Of a stretch of DNA of 64,000 nt, positions 32,811 to 40,928 are shown piece by piece. The notes beneath the pieces are model-generated. The model made no database searches. It saw only the letters and a program-made list of their open reading frames with translations, and had not been told where the DNA came from. Source of the stretch: Nocardia macrotermitis (GTDB lineage Bacteria; Actinomycetota; Actinomycetes; Mycobacteriales; Mycobacteriaceae); contig NZ_WEGK01000002.1 in NCBI RefSeq assembly GCF_009604405.1, positions 124,001-188,000 on the forward strand. Reading direction: 5' to 3'. A program made the position numbers and the translations under genes. The number at the start of each line of letters is the position of its first letter. The first letter of the stretch is position 1.

Positions 32811-33000
32811 GCGTTTGCCTGCGGTCACCGCGTTTGCCTGCGGTCGCTACATCGCCCCAGGTCACCGCATCACCCGAGGCCACCGCATCACCCGAGGCCA
32901 CCGCATCGTCTCAGGTCACCGCATCGTCTCAGGTCGGTGCATTTGCCTGCGGTCACCGCATCGTCTCAAGTCACCGCATCGCCCGAGGTCAGCGCAGTGC
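32811..33000. repeat. About ten direct short repeats of 18-19 bp
   Basis: Immediately after the TPR gene the sequence cycles through variants of GCATCGCCTCAGGTCACC, with two variant classes: GC(A/G)TTTGCCTGCGGTCACC (19 bases) and GCATC(A/G)(C/T)C(C/T)(C/G)AGG(T/C)CACC (18 bases). It ends just before the stop of the convergent membrane-protein gene. No spacers separate units, so it is a tandem array. Confidence 0.85.
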
Positions 33001-33017
33001 CGAGGTTGGCGGCGGGC

Positions 33018-33455
33018 TCAGGGCCAACTACGCCGGGCCCGGACCGCAGCGACCCCGAGCGCCAGATCGGCCAGAATCTCGAACAACGCTGCGAACCAAG
33101 AGAATCCGGTGACGTTCGCCGACGCGGGCGGGTTGATGAAACTATCGCTGAGCGGCCCGAACCAGTCCGGCAGTAGATGCACCACGAGGAATCCGGCGGC
33201 ACTGGCGAAGCCGACGACCATAGCGGCGGTGGGCGCCCAGCGGTGCCGCAGCGCGATCAGCACGACGGTCGCGAGGGCCAGGGCCAGTTGGATGAATCCG
33301 AGCGTCATCACCAGGGACGAGATGCTGCTCATACCGCGACGCAGATGGTCGCTGGCGTGCACGAGCAGTGCGACGGTGAAGATCACGGTGACCAGACGCA
33401 GAGTTGTCGCCGGATGCAGCGCCGTACCGGCCTGCCGGGCCGTGGATTCGATCAT
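33018..33455 (-). CDS. Small integral membrane protein (four helices)
   Basis: A 145-residue protein with four predicted membrane helices: LRLVTVIFTVALLVHASDHL, SLVMTLGFIQLALALATVVL, AAMVVGFASAAGFLVVHLLP and FAALFEILADLALGVAAVRA. A histidine sits in the first helix region (VHASDHLRRG) and another in the third. No family recognised with certainty. ATG 33455; a perfect inverted repeat lies 30 bases upstream, so the gene is probably regulated. Confidence 0.75.
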   Translation of the reverse strand: MIESTARQAGTALHPATTLRLVTVIFTVALLVHASDHLRRGMSSISSLVMTLGFIQLALALATVVLIALRHRWAPTAAMVVGFASAAGFLVVHLLPDWFGPLSDSFINPPASANVTGFSWFAALFEILADLALGVAAVRARRSWP

Positions 33456-33484
33456 GGGGCTCTCCCGTGCCGCAGGAATCGAGA

Positions 33485-33511
33485 ACTTCTACTATCGATT
33501 GTAGTAGAAGT
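33485..33511. promoter_or_regulatory. Inverted-repeat operator upstream of the four-helix membrane protein gene
   Basis: ACTTCTACTA (33485-33494) and TAGTAGAAGT (33502-33511) are exact reverse complements around seven bases. AT-rich and 30 bases before the start, it looks like a TetR/MarR-type binding site. No regulator is adjacent. Confidence 0.65.
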
Positions 33512-33536
33512 GTCGCGCCCGGTGAACCCGTTCCGG

Positions 33537-33596
33537 CTAGAGCAGGCCCCACCAATACATCAGGCAGGCCAGTACGAAGACGACCGCTGTTTCCAT
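33537..33596 (-). CDS. Putative 19-residue membrane miniprotein METAVVFVLACLMYWWGLL
   Basis: A short ORF starts at ATG 33596 with GGGAG five bases upstream and ends at TAG 33537. The product is almost one hydrophobic helix with an acidic N-terminus and a double tryptophan near the C-terminus. It is followed on the same strand by the inverted-repeat operator and the four-helix membrane protein gene. The good ribosome site and composition support it; its size means chance cannot be excluded. Confidence 0.4.
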   Translation of the reverse strand: METAVVFVLACLMYWWGLL

Positions 33597-33691
33597 CGTC
33601 GCTCCCAATCTAGTCGGCGTCCCGCGCTCCCATCACCTTCGAGGATACGGTGACCTGCCGAGGACCAAGATCACAAGGGGGCAACGTCGTT

Positions 33692-33731
33692 CCGTCCGGG
33701 CCTGTCACCCCTCGTGCACAGGCCCGGACGG
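33692..33731 (-). terminator. Terminator hairpin downstream of the LutC-like gene
   Basis: CCGTCCGGGCCTGT (33692-33705) and ACAGGCCCGGACGG (33718-33731) form a perfect 14-bp stem with a 12-base loop, 88 bases after the LutC stop in the direction of transcription. Confidence 0.8.
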
Positions 33732-33818
33732 GGCCGGATGAGAAATTCACCACCGGCGTCGAAGAGAACAATGCCGCCGCGATCTTGCGGCGGACTTAAC
33801 GAGAACTTGTGAGGGAAA

Positions 33819-34466
33819 TCAGTCCACGATCAGGACGATCAACTGCCGCTGCCGATGCCGACCGTGATTGCGGGCCTTGGCATCCGAGGGCGCGGTGGGG
33901 CCGCCGCACCAGGTGATCGGGCGGCGGGAGTCGAGCTTGTCGAGCACCTCGGGCAGTGAGGAATCGATCTGCGCGGTGCGCACGATGCAGATGTGGCATT
34001 CGGGCGCTAGGGTGCGGTCGCGGAAACCCTGACCGGGCCCGCCGTCCAGGACCACGGCTCCGGCGTCGGCGACCGCGCCCGCGCAGGTGGTCACCATCGC
34101 GTCGGCGTCGTCCAACTGGTCGGCGGTGACGGGGGAATCGTCGGTGAGGACCTGGTTGTCCGGCGTCTTCGCCCAGAGTTCGAGCCACTCCTCGGGCAAA
34201 CCGTGCGGTGCGACGACGATGTTGGCGCGCTGGGCGCGCAGGGCCGCGTCCACGGCCTCGGGAATGGTGGATTCGGTGACCCGGGCGATGCGCGCGCCGT
34301 GGTGTTCGAGGCGTTCGACGAAGAGTTCGACGATGGTGCTGCGGTCGGCATCGGAGAGCTCGGCGGCACTGTGCCGGTGACTGGGGAACAGGGTGACGGT
34401 GCGGTCGTCGTCGGGCAGCGCCTTGAGGCCGTCGCGGACTCGGCGCAGGAATTCCTCCCGTGACAT
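33819..34466 (-). CDS. LUD domain protein, LutC-like
   Basis: A 215-residue protein of the LutC/YkgG family: MSREEFLRRVRDGLKALPDD at the start, SPVTADQLDDADAMVTTCAG and the C-terminal ITWCGGPTAPSDAKARN block. In lactate utilisation LutC works with LutA and LutB, but neither is present nearby, so this is an orphan. ATG 34466 is preferred because it overlaps by one base (TGATG) the stop of a 29-codon ORF with a good ribosome site; GTG 34475 is the alternative. Confidence 0.85.
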   Translation of the reverse strand: MSREEFLRRVRDGLKALPDDDRTVTLFPSHRHSAAELSDADRSTIVELFVERLEHHGARIARVTESTIPEAVDAALRAQRANIVVAPHGLPEEWLELWAKTPDNQVLTDDSPVTADQLDDADAMVTTCAGAVADAGAVVLDGGPGQGFRDRTLAPECHICIVRTAQIDSSLPEVLDKLDSRRPITWCGGPTAPSDAKARNHGRHRQRQLIVLIVD

Positions 34467-34555
34467 CAGCGGCACCCGCCGGGGGCAGATCGATCGGCCG
34501 CGACGCTGGGCGGGGTCTGCGGATCGGTGCCACGGATGACGGACGCCGTGCGCAT
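34466..34555 (-). CDS. Putative 29-residue upstream ORF coupled to the LutC-like gene
   Basis: ATG 34555 is preceded by GAAAGGGGG, and the frame runs 29 codons (MRTASVIRGTDPQTPPSVAA then DRSAPGGCR) to a TGA that shares its last base with the LutC ATG. The arrangement suggests translational coupling or a leader peptide. No similarity to LutB was seen. The rest of the 34476-34773 region shows no gene. Confidence 0.4.
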   Translation of the reverse strand: MRTASVIRGTDPQTPPSVAADRSAPGGCR

Positions 34556-34773
34556 GTGGCGGCCCCCTTTCTCACCGGCTGCGCAGCAAACCTGCGGCAC
34601 CGGTATCCGGGGCGCGACGAGCTGTGCGGGTGGTGCTCGGCGCACACCCGTGCGGGCGAGCGCGCTGGTCTGATCTCCACCACAGGCTACCCGGGGTGGG
34701 CGACAGGTTCGCTCCAGGGACGTTGAGCCGAGCGGTTCTGGAACGTTCGTGTACCAGAAGCCGCAGGTCGTGA

Positions 34774-35907
34774 TCAGTGCGCGGCGGTGCGGATCTGGGT
34801 GAGGAATTCGGCGTTGGTCTGGGTCTGGCGCAGGCCGGTGAGCAGCAGTTCCACCGCCTGGCCGGGGTCGCGGCCGGAGAGGGTGCGGCGCAGCGCGTGG
34901 GTCGCGGTGAGTTCGTCCGGGGTCAGCAGCAGCTCCTCCTTGCGGGTGCTGGAGCGTTCGATGTCGACCGCGGGGAAGGTGCGGCGATCGGCGATGTGCC
35001 GGTCGAGTTTGAGTTCGGCGTTGCCGGTGCTCTTGTACTCCTCGAAGATGACGGTGTCGGCGAGCGAACCGGTCTCGACCAGGGTGGTGGCGATGATGGT
35101 GAGCGAACCGCCGCCCTCGATATTGCGGGCCGCGCCGAGGAATTTCTTCGGCGGGGCGAGGGCTCCGGCGTCGACGCCGCCGGACAGGATGCGCCCCGAA
35201 CCCGCCGCGGCGAGGTTGTAGGCGCGGGCCAGGCGGGTCAGCGAATCCAGCAGCACGACGACGTCGCGGCCGGTTTCGACGAGCCGTTTGGCATGTTCGA
35301 TGGCCAGTTCGGCCAGGGCGATGTGATCGCGGGCGGGCAGATCGAAGGTGGCCGCGGCGATATCGGCGGGTACCGCGCGGGCCAGATCGGTGACCTCTTC
35401 GGGACGTTCGCCGACCAGGACCAGCATCAGCTGGCATTCCGGGTGGTTCTTCGCGATACCGTGCGCAATCGATTGCAGCACAGAGGTTTTGCCCGCCTTG
35501 GGCGGCGCGACGATCAGGGCGCGCTGACCCTTGCCGATCGGGGTGATGAGATCCGTTACGCGCGTTGTCATCTGGTGCGGCTCGGTCTCGAGGCGGAGCC
35601 GCTCGTTCGGGTAGATCGGGGTCAGATCGCCGAAATGTGGCCGGTGCCTGGCATTTTCGGGCGGCAGGCCGTTGATCAGCTCGACGCTGGCGAGCGGGGC
35701 GAATTTGACGCCCTCGCGCGGTGTTCCGACGGTGCCGGTGACGGTGTCGCCGCGACGCAGGCCGTGATCGCGGATCAGGCGCGGCGGAACGTGCAGATCG
35801 TCGGGGCCGGGCAGATAGCCGTCGACCCGCCGCGACGCGTGGGTTCCGATGATGTCGAGGATGCCGGTCACCGAGGCGCCGGGATCGTGAATGGTGTTGT
35901 CTCTCAT
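34774..35907 (-). CDS. Short Rho transcription termination factor paralogue
   Basis: A 377-residue Rho. It starts almost at the cold-shock-like RNA-binding domain (LPGPDDLHVPPRLIRDHGLR), followed by the ATPase: Walker A APPKAGKTSVLQSIAHGIAK, Walker B DVVVLLDSLTRLARAYNLAA, and GAARNIEGGGSLTIIATTLV. The usual actinobacterial Rho has over 200 extra N-terminal residues; here these and the Rho_N helical subdomain are missing. Two invariant spots differ: the catalytic loop reads VGERPEEV instead of DERPEEV (the Glu is kept) and the R loop reads RSSTRKEEL rather than SGTRKEEL. It is likely a second Rho, not the housekeeping one. ATG 35907 follows AGGAG at 11 bases. Confidence 0.9.
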   Translation of the reverse strand: MRDNTIHDPGASVTGILDIIGTHASRRVDGYLPGPDDLHVPPRLIRDHGLRRGDTVTGTVGTPREGVKFAPLASVELINGLPPENARHRPHFGDLTPIYPNERLRLETEPHQMTTRVTDLITPIGKGQRALIVAPPKAGKTSVLQSIAHGIAKNHPECQLMLVLVGERPEEVTDLARAVPADIAAATFDLPARDHIALAELAIEHAKRLVETGRDVVVLLDSLTRLARAYNLAAAGSGRILSGGVDAGALAPPKKFLGAARNIEGGGSLTIIATTLVETGSLADTVIFEEYKSTGNAELKLDRHIADRRTFPAVDIERSSTRKEELLLTPDELTATHALRRTLSGRDPGQAVELLLTGLRQTQTNAEFLTQIRTAAH

Positions 35908-36250
35908 GGTCTTCTACTCCTGAAGGAAAAAGTGTGGTTGGTGGCGGCGGGTGCCGCATCGTGCGGGCAGCGCTTCGCCGAGGGGGCCGTACCGTTCGGA
36001 TGCGGGGGGATCGGAGATGTCGATCGGCGCGATATCCGGTGCGGGTACGGGGTGGAGAATTCTTGTGGGAGGGACGGTGTCCACCTACATCCACAAGCTG
36101 CGAACGATGCCAACCATAGCCGCACTCACGACAACACGCAATGGTCCGGGATTGTTCCCGGTGCGGGGGATCGGGTTGCGGAGATGCCGAAGGGCCCGGT
36201 CTCACGGTATCGCGAGGCGGGGCCCTTCGAGGTGTATTATGTTGCGGCCG
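35908..36250 (-). other. 343-bp leader of the Rho paralogue, with the ClC terminator
   Basis: No gene is supported. CGAAGGGCCC (36188-36197) and GGGCCCTTCG (36220-36229) form a perfect ten-base stem 22 bases after the ClC stop and should end the MarR-ClC transcript. The remaining 280 bases up to the Rho start would be promoter and a leader RNA; housekeeping rho genes are often autoregulated through such leaders, but no structure could be assigned. Confidence 0.6.
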
Positions 36251-38113
36251 TTAGGTATTCGTGCTCGTCGAATCCGCCGACGACTCGGTGGCACGCTCGT
36301 TCTCGGTGTGCCGGAAACGTGGCGGACGACGCCGTGCGGCCGGACGCTGATCCAGCAGCGTCAGCACCCGTTCGCGGTGATGCTCCTCGTGCAGATCCCG
36401 CCGGCGCGCGTGTAGCAGCTGCTCGAACGCGATCACCCCGAGCAGCCGGGTCGGCGTGCCGCGATCCACCACCGGCGCGTAGGTGACGTTCGCGGCGGCG
36501 AGCTTGTTGGCCACCTCGCGCAACGTGTCGTCCGGGTGGACGACCGCGCGGGCGTCCACCGCCGACGCCGCCACATCGCCGCCCGCGTGCAGCGCCAGCC
36601 GGTTGCGGGTGGTGACGCCGACGAGTTGCTCGTCGGTGTCCAGCACCGGATACAACGTCGCGAATCTGGTGCGCGGCAACACTTCCTCGATCGGATCGTC
36701 GGCCGCGAGCACCACCGGATCGGTGTGCATGACCTCGGCGGCGAAGAACGTCTCCAGCGGATCGGTGGTGTATTCGCGGGTCAGGTGCAGGCGCCGGCGC
36801 GCGATCTTCTCGGTCAGCACCGAGCGTTTGAGCAGCAGCACCGACACCGCGTACGCCGACACCGACGCCACCACCAGCGGCATCAGGTCGTTCCAGGCGT
36901 GGGTCAGCTCGCAGGTGAAGATGATGCCGGTCAGCGGCGAGCGCATCACGCCGCCGACCACCGCGGCCAGCCCGCACATCGCCCAGAGTCCGGCGGTGGC
37001 GTGCGGCAGCAGCCCGCCCTCGGCCGCGCCCAGCGCCGCGCCGATCATGAACACCGGCGCGAGCACGCCGCCGGAGGTGCCCGAGCCCAGCGAAATCGAC
37101 CAGATCAGCGTCTTGACCACGAGAATTCCGATGATCAGCGAGACCGTGCCGCGGCCGGTGAGCAGCTGATCGATGACGTCGTATCCGACGCCGAGCGCGC
37201 GCGGTTCGATCAGTCCGCCGATGCCGATGATGACGCCGCCGATCGCGGGCCACCACATCCAGTGCACCGGCAGCCGCCCGAAACCGTCCTCGGCGAGGTA
37301 GACCAGCGCGGTCGCGGCGATGGCCAGCAGACCGCCGGTGATGCCGGGAATCAGGGCCATGACGTCGGTGAACGCGCCCGGCGTGACGGCTGGGGCGTGC
37401 ACGGCGAAGACGGGACTATTGCCCAGCAGCAGCCAGCGGCACATCGTCGCGACGACGACCGCCGTGGCGACGGGGATGAAACTGCGTGGCCGCCATTCGA
37501 ACAGCAGCAGTTCCACCGCGAGCAGGATCGAGGCCAGCGGCGCGTTGAAGGTCGCGGCCATACCGCCCGCCGCACCCGCCACCAGCAGGGCCTTGCGTTC
37601 GTCGGCGGTGAGTTTGAGCAGCTGCGCCAGGATCGAGCCGATCGCGCCGCCGGTCATGATGATCGGCCCCTCCGCGCCGAACGGACCACCCGAGCCGATG
37701 CTGATCGCCGAGGACACCGGTTTGAGGACCGCGACGCGCGGGGCCACCCGGCTGCCGCCGGTCAGAATGGCCTCGATCGCCTCGGGCATCCCGTGTCCGC
37801 GGATCTTCTCCGAGCCGTAGCGGGCCATCAATCCGATGATCAGACCGCCGATGACGGGTGCGGTCAGGATCAGCCACCACGGATGATGCTGTGCGCCGGG
37901 CGCGATCATCTCGGTGCTGATGCGTTGGTAGAACACGAGATTCGTGATCAGGCCGATCAGTTTCAGCAGCCCGTAGGCCGCCAGTGCCGCGGCCGCGCCG
38001 ACCGGGATCGCCAGGCCCGCGATGGCCAGCATGCGCGGTTTGACGTTGAAGTCGCCCAGATGTGCCGCGTGTTCGCGCGTCGCGCGCTGGGCCGAGTTCT
38101 GCCGGATGTTCAC
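36251..38113 (-). CDS. ClC family chloride channel with CBS domains
   Basis: A 620-residue ClC protein with about 12-14 membrane segments. Ion-path motifs are visible: SIGSGGPFGAEGPIIMTGGA (with the gating glutamate) and SGTSGGVLAPVFMIGAALGA. The C-terminal 150 residues hold a CBS pair (VMHTDPVVLAADDPIEEVLP; DARAVVHPDDTLREVANKLA) that usually binds nucleotides. GTG 38113 overlaps the MarR stop by four bases (GTGA), so the open frame upstream of it is the MarR gene read out of frame. Whether it is a channel or a Cl/H exchanger cannot be told. Confidence 0.93.
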   Translation of the reverse strand: MNIRQNSAQRATREHAAHLGDFNVKPRMLAIAGLAIPVGAAAALAAYGLLKLIGLITNLVFYQRISTEMIAPGAQHHPWWLILTAPVIGGLIIGLMARYGSEKIRGHGMPEAIEAILTGGSRVAPRVAVLKPVSSAISIGSGGPFGAEGPIIMTGGAIGSILAQLLKLTADERKALLVAGAAGGMAATFNAPLASILLAVELLLFEWRPRSFIPVATAVVVATMCRWLLLGNSPVFAVHAPAVTPGAFTDVMALIPGITGGLLAIAATALVYLAEDGFGRLPVHWMWWPAIGGVIIGIGGLIEPRALGVGYDVIDQLLTGRGTVSLIIGILVVKTLIWSISLGSGTSGGVLAPVFMIGAALGAAEGGLLPHATAGLWAMCGLAAVVGGVMRSPLTGIIFTCELTHAWNDLMPLVVASVSAYAVSVLLLKRSVLTEKIARRRLHLTREYTTDPLETFFAAEVMHTDPVVLAADDPIEEVLPRTRFATLYPVLDTDEQLVGVTTRNRLALHAGGDVAASAVDARAVVHPDDTLREVANKLAAANVTYAPVVDRGTPTRLLGVIAFEQLLHARRRDLHEEHHRERVLTLLDQRPAARRRPPRFRHTENERATESSADSTSTNT

Positions 38114-38586
38114 AGCGCACCCACCGGACTCACCGAGGACTCCGCGGCCGCGCGCACCAGGTCGTGTGCGGCGGCGGTGACCGACTGTCGCTTCTCCTCG
38201 GGCAGTTGATCGAGGATGGTCCGGAACGCGGTGTGCCGCACCTCGAGCACCTCGTCCACGACCCGCTGCCCGGCCGCGGTCACCTCGACGGTGACCACGC
38301 TGCGGTTGTGCGCGTCGGTGCCGCGACTCAGATAGCCGTGCGCCTCGAGCTTGTCCGCCAGCCGGGTGACCGACGAGGCGTTCACCCCCAGCGCAGTTGC
38401 CAGATGTGAGCACGGCACCCGGCCCAGGGTTTGCAGCACCAGCAGCAGTCGCATCTGCGGGAAGGTGACCCCGGGCGGCGCGGCATGCGCGCTGTCCCAG
38501 GCGATCCCGACCAGCGTCCGGGTCAGCACCTCCAACGCGGCGACGTCCGGGCACAGGGTGTGGTCGGGTTCGTCATCAGCTTGCAC
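38110..38586 (-). CDS. MarR family transcriptional regulator
   Basis: A 158-residue MarR regulator with the winged helix at residues 45-105 (PCSHLATALGVNASSVTRLA, then DKLEAHGYLSRGTDAHNRSV). It is the first gene of a two-gene unit with the ClC channel, joined by a GTGA overlap, so it probably senses a condition that calls for anion transport. Start is GTG 38586. Confidence 0.93.
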   Translation of the reverse strand: MQADDEPDHTLCPDVAALEVLTRTLVGIAWDSAHAAPPGVTFPQMRLLLVLQTLGRVPCSHLATALGVNASSVTRLADKLEAHGYLSRGTDAHNRSVVTVEVTAAGQRVVDEVLEVRHTAFRTILDQLPEEKRQSVTAAAHDLVRAAAESSVSPVGAL

Positions 38587-39019
38587 TCATCAAGAGTTGC
38601 GAACAGCAAATGTTTGGTCAATGAAAGTTACGAGATTGTGCGAGTCATCACATGTGAACAGTGCTGGTGACGACTGTGGACAACTCCACACCAGGACCGG
38701 CGGCAGTCCTGCGCGGCTTGCGCGCGTGGGATCGGCTACGGAGCGTGTGGGCGGCTACGGGACTGTGGGGGCTGGCTGCCTGTGCGCGGGCTGGTTGCGA
38801 GCGTGGGTCGGCTGGCGAGTGTGCGCGGAGTGGTGAGAATGCGGATAGATCGAGAGTATGGGTGGGGCCGGTTGCGGATGTGTCGGTCGGTTGTGGGTGC
38901 GCTGATGCCCCGCGACGAGAGGTGCGAATCGATAGTGCGCGCGGCGCGGGGTGCATGGGTGCGGACAGCGGCGGACCCGGGCTCGCAACGAGGCTGAGCC
39001 CGGGTCCGAATGCGGCGAA
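38587..39019. other. 433-bp intergenic region upstream of marR-clc, with DnaA-box match and a terminator
   Basis: No gene is supported; the composition is GT-rich on the + strand with no family match. TGTGGACAA at 38675-38683 is a perfect inverted DnaA box (TTGTCCACA), about 90 bases upstream of the MarR start. GGACCCGGGCTC (38973-38984) and GAGCCCGGGTCC (38996-39007) form a perfect 12-bp stem 13 bases after the stop of the GMC gene and are its terminator. Confidence 0.65.
38973..39007 (-). terminator. Terminator of the GMC oxidoreductase gene
   Basis: Perfect 12-bp inverted repeat GGACCCGGGCTC / GAGCCCGGGTCC with an 11-base loop, just past the stop codon. Confidence 0.8.
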
Positions 39020-40660
39020 TTACTTTCCGGCAGTGATGAACTGGGCCGCCATCTCGCCGATCATGTAGCACGGTGCGTTGGTGTTGCCGCCGGTGATGCT
39101 GGGCATGATCGAGGCGTCGGCGACGCGCAGGCCCTCGATGCCGTTGACCTTCAGGGTCGGGTCCACGACCGCGCGCTCGTCGGTGCCCATGCGGCAGGTT
39201 CCGACCGGGTGGTAGACGGAGTGGATGCGGTTGGGGAGTTCGGCGCGCAGCGCGGTCTCGTCCATCAGGTCCGGGCCCGGCGAGTACTCCTCGGTGATGT
39301 CCCCGGCGATGGTCTTGTTCGCCATGACCTCGCGGATCAGCCGGATCGCCTCGATGAGGAATTCGGTGTCGGCCGAATCGGACAGGTAGCCCGGGTCGAT
39401 CACTGGCGAGGCCAGCGGATCGTTCGAGGCCAGGCGCACTTCGCCGCGGCTCTTGGGGTAGATGAGCGTCGGGAAGACCGTCAGCGCCGAGCGCTTGTCG
39501 ACCATGTGCAGCTTGTCCTCGTCCTGGTTCGGGACCGGATAGCTCCAGGGCAGGGCGTGGATCTGCATGTCCGGCACGTCACCGGTGGCGAACTTGGTCT
39601 TGACGAAACCGGCGACCTCGAAGACGGTCCGGCCCATCCAGGAACTGCCCGGCTTCATCAGCTCGCGCATGATGCCGCGGGCGAAGTAGGCGGGGGTGCC
39701 GTGGTGGATGGCCTTCTTCGAGACGAACGTCATCGGCACGAACAGGTGGTCGTGCAGGTTCTGTCCGACGGGCAGATCGGCCTTCACATCGATCCCGACA
39801 TCGCGCAGATGCCCGGCCGGGCCGATGCCCGAGAGCATCAGGATCTGCGCCGAGGCCATCACGCCGCCGGAGACCACGACCTCCTGCGCGGCGCGGATGA
39901 TGCGGCGGTTGCCGGACTTGTCGATCACCTCGACGCCGGTCGCGCGGCCGTTCTCGATGACCACGCGCGCGACGTGCGTGTGGGTCAGCACGGTCAGGTT
40001 CGGGTTCGGGCGTTCGGTGATGAAGCCGCGAGATGAGCTGTAGCGCAAGCCGTTTCGCACGCTCTGCTGGAAGACGCTGATGCCCTCCTGCGATTCGCCG
40101 TTGTAGTCGGCGATGCGCGGGACGTTCAGCGTCTCGGCGGCGGCCTGCATGAACAGCTGCGAGATCGGGGTGAGTTCCTGCTGCCGGGTGACCTGGATCG
40201 GGCCGCCCGAACCGCGGTATTCGCTGGCCCCCTCCTCCCAGTTCTCCAGCCTCTTGTAGGCGGCCAGCACGTTCTCGTACTCCCAGCCGGTGCAGCCCTC
40301 CGCGGCCCAGGAGTCGAAGTTGGCCCGGTTGCCGCGCACGAACAGCATGCCGTTGACCGAGCTCGAGCCGCCGAGCACCTTGCCGCGCGTCATCGGGATC
40401 GCGCGGTCGTTGGCGTATTTCTGCGGAATCGAGTACTGACTCCAGGTCACCCGGTGCTTGAGCTGGGGCACGGTGTGCACCATCGTGATCATGCCCGGGC
40501 TGGTGACCAGCCGGGTGTTGTCCTTGCGCCCGGCCTCCAGCAGGATGACGCGCGCGCCGCTCTCGGCCAGGCGGCCCGCGACCACGGCACCGGAGCTGCC
40601 CGCGCCCACCACGATGTAATCGGCCTCGTTGGTTCCCGCGCTGTGCGCAGAGTCGGTCAT
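39020..40660 (-). CDS. GMC oxidoreductase (choline-dehydrogenase-like), KstR-type site upstream
   Basis: A 546-residue GMC flavoprotein: FAD motif ADYIVVGAGSSGAVVAGRLA, GMC signature GKVLGGSSSVNGMLFVRGNR, and the C-terminal HPVGTCRMG and ADASIMPSITGGNTNAPCYM active-site region. It oxidises an alcohol; the divergent CYP125 and a KstR-type palindrome 78 bases upstream suggest a sterol-derived alcohol. ATG 40660 is chosen; a longer frame starting upstream has no family support. Confidence 0.92.
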   Translation of the reverse strand: MTDSAHSAGTNEADYIVVGAGSSGAVVAGRLAESGARVILLEAGRKDNTRLVTSPGMITMVHTVPQLKHRVTWSQYSIPQKYANDRAIPMTRGKVLGGSSSVNGMLFVRGNRANFDSWAAEGCTGWEYENVLAAYKRLENWEEGASEYRGSGGPIQVTRQQELTPISQLFMQAAAETLNVPRIADYNGESQEGISVFQQSVRNGLRYSSSRGFITERPNPNLTVLTHTHVARVVIENGRATGVEVIDKSGNRRIIRAAQEVVVSGGVMASAQILMLSGIGPAGHLRDVGIDVKADLPVGQNLHDHLFVPMTFVSKKAIHHGTPAYFARGIMRELMKPGSSWMGRTVFEVAGFVKTKFATGDVPDMQIHALPWSYPVPNQDEDKLHMVDKRSALTVFPTLIYPKSRGEVRLASNDPLASPVIDPGYLSDSADTEFLIEAIRLIREVMANKTIAGDITEEYSPGPDLMDETALRAELPNRIHSVYHPVGTCRMGTDERAVVDPTLKVNGIEGLRVADASIMPSITGGNTNAPCYMIGEMAAQFITAGK

Positions 40661-40737
40661 GGTTCGGTACCTCATCCTCGAAGTAGTCGTGCTCGAAGTC
40701 GTCGGGGGCATGTCGGGGCACGTGCCTGAGGCCACTG

Positions 40738-40751
40738 TAGAACAAGTTCTA
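40738..40751. promoter_or_regulatory. KstR-type operator upstream of the GMC gene
   Basis: TAGAACAAGTTCTA is a perfect 14-bp palindrome matching the published KstR motif TNNAACNNGTTNNA. KstR is the TetR-type repressor of cholesterol catabolism in mycobacteria and rhodococci. Confidence 0.8.
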
Positions 40752-40870
40752 GTTACGGTGAAGGTCCGGTTTGCGGACTTCTCTGCGCGAGCCCGGTTCG
40801 GCGGGGTTGATCATGGTCGGAGAAACCTGCTCGGATGCCTGCGGAGAGCGGCCGTGAAGTGCTTCAATCG

Positions 40871-40884
40871 TAGAACTCGTTACA
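40871..40884. promoter_or_regulatory. KstR-type operator upstream of CYP125
   Basis: TAGAACTCGTTACA fits TNNAACNNGTTNNA at every defined position and lies 45 bases before the CYP125 start. Confidence 0.75.
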
Positions 40885-40928
40885 TTTCCATCCCCGGTTC
40901 GCAGCGGCGCGAACGGTGAGGAGGGGTC

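Noticed and set aside
32811..33000. CRISPR array
   Set aside because: Repeats are directly joined with no spacers, too short, and variable.
38661..39068. Possible gene of 135 codons between marR and the GMC gene
   Set aside because: It runs into the 3' end of the GMC gene and through its terminator hairpin; composition is simple GT-rich sequence.
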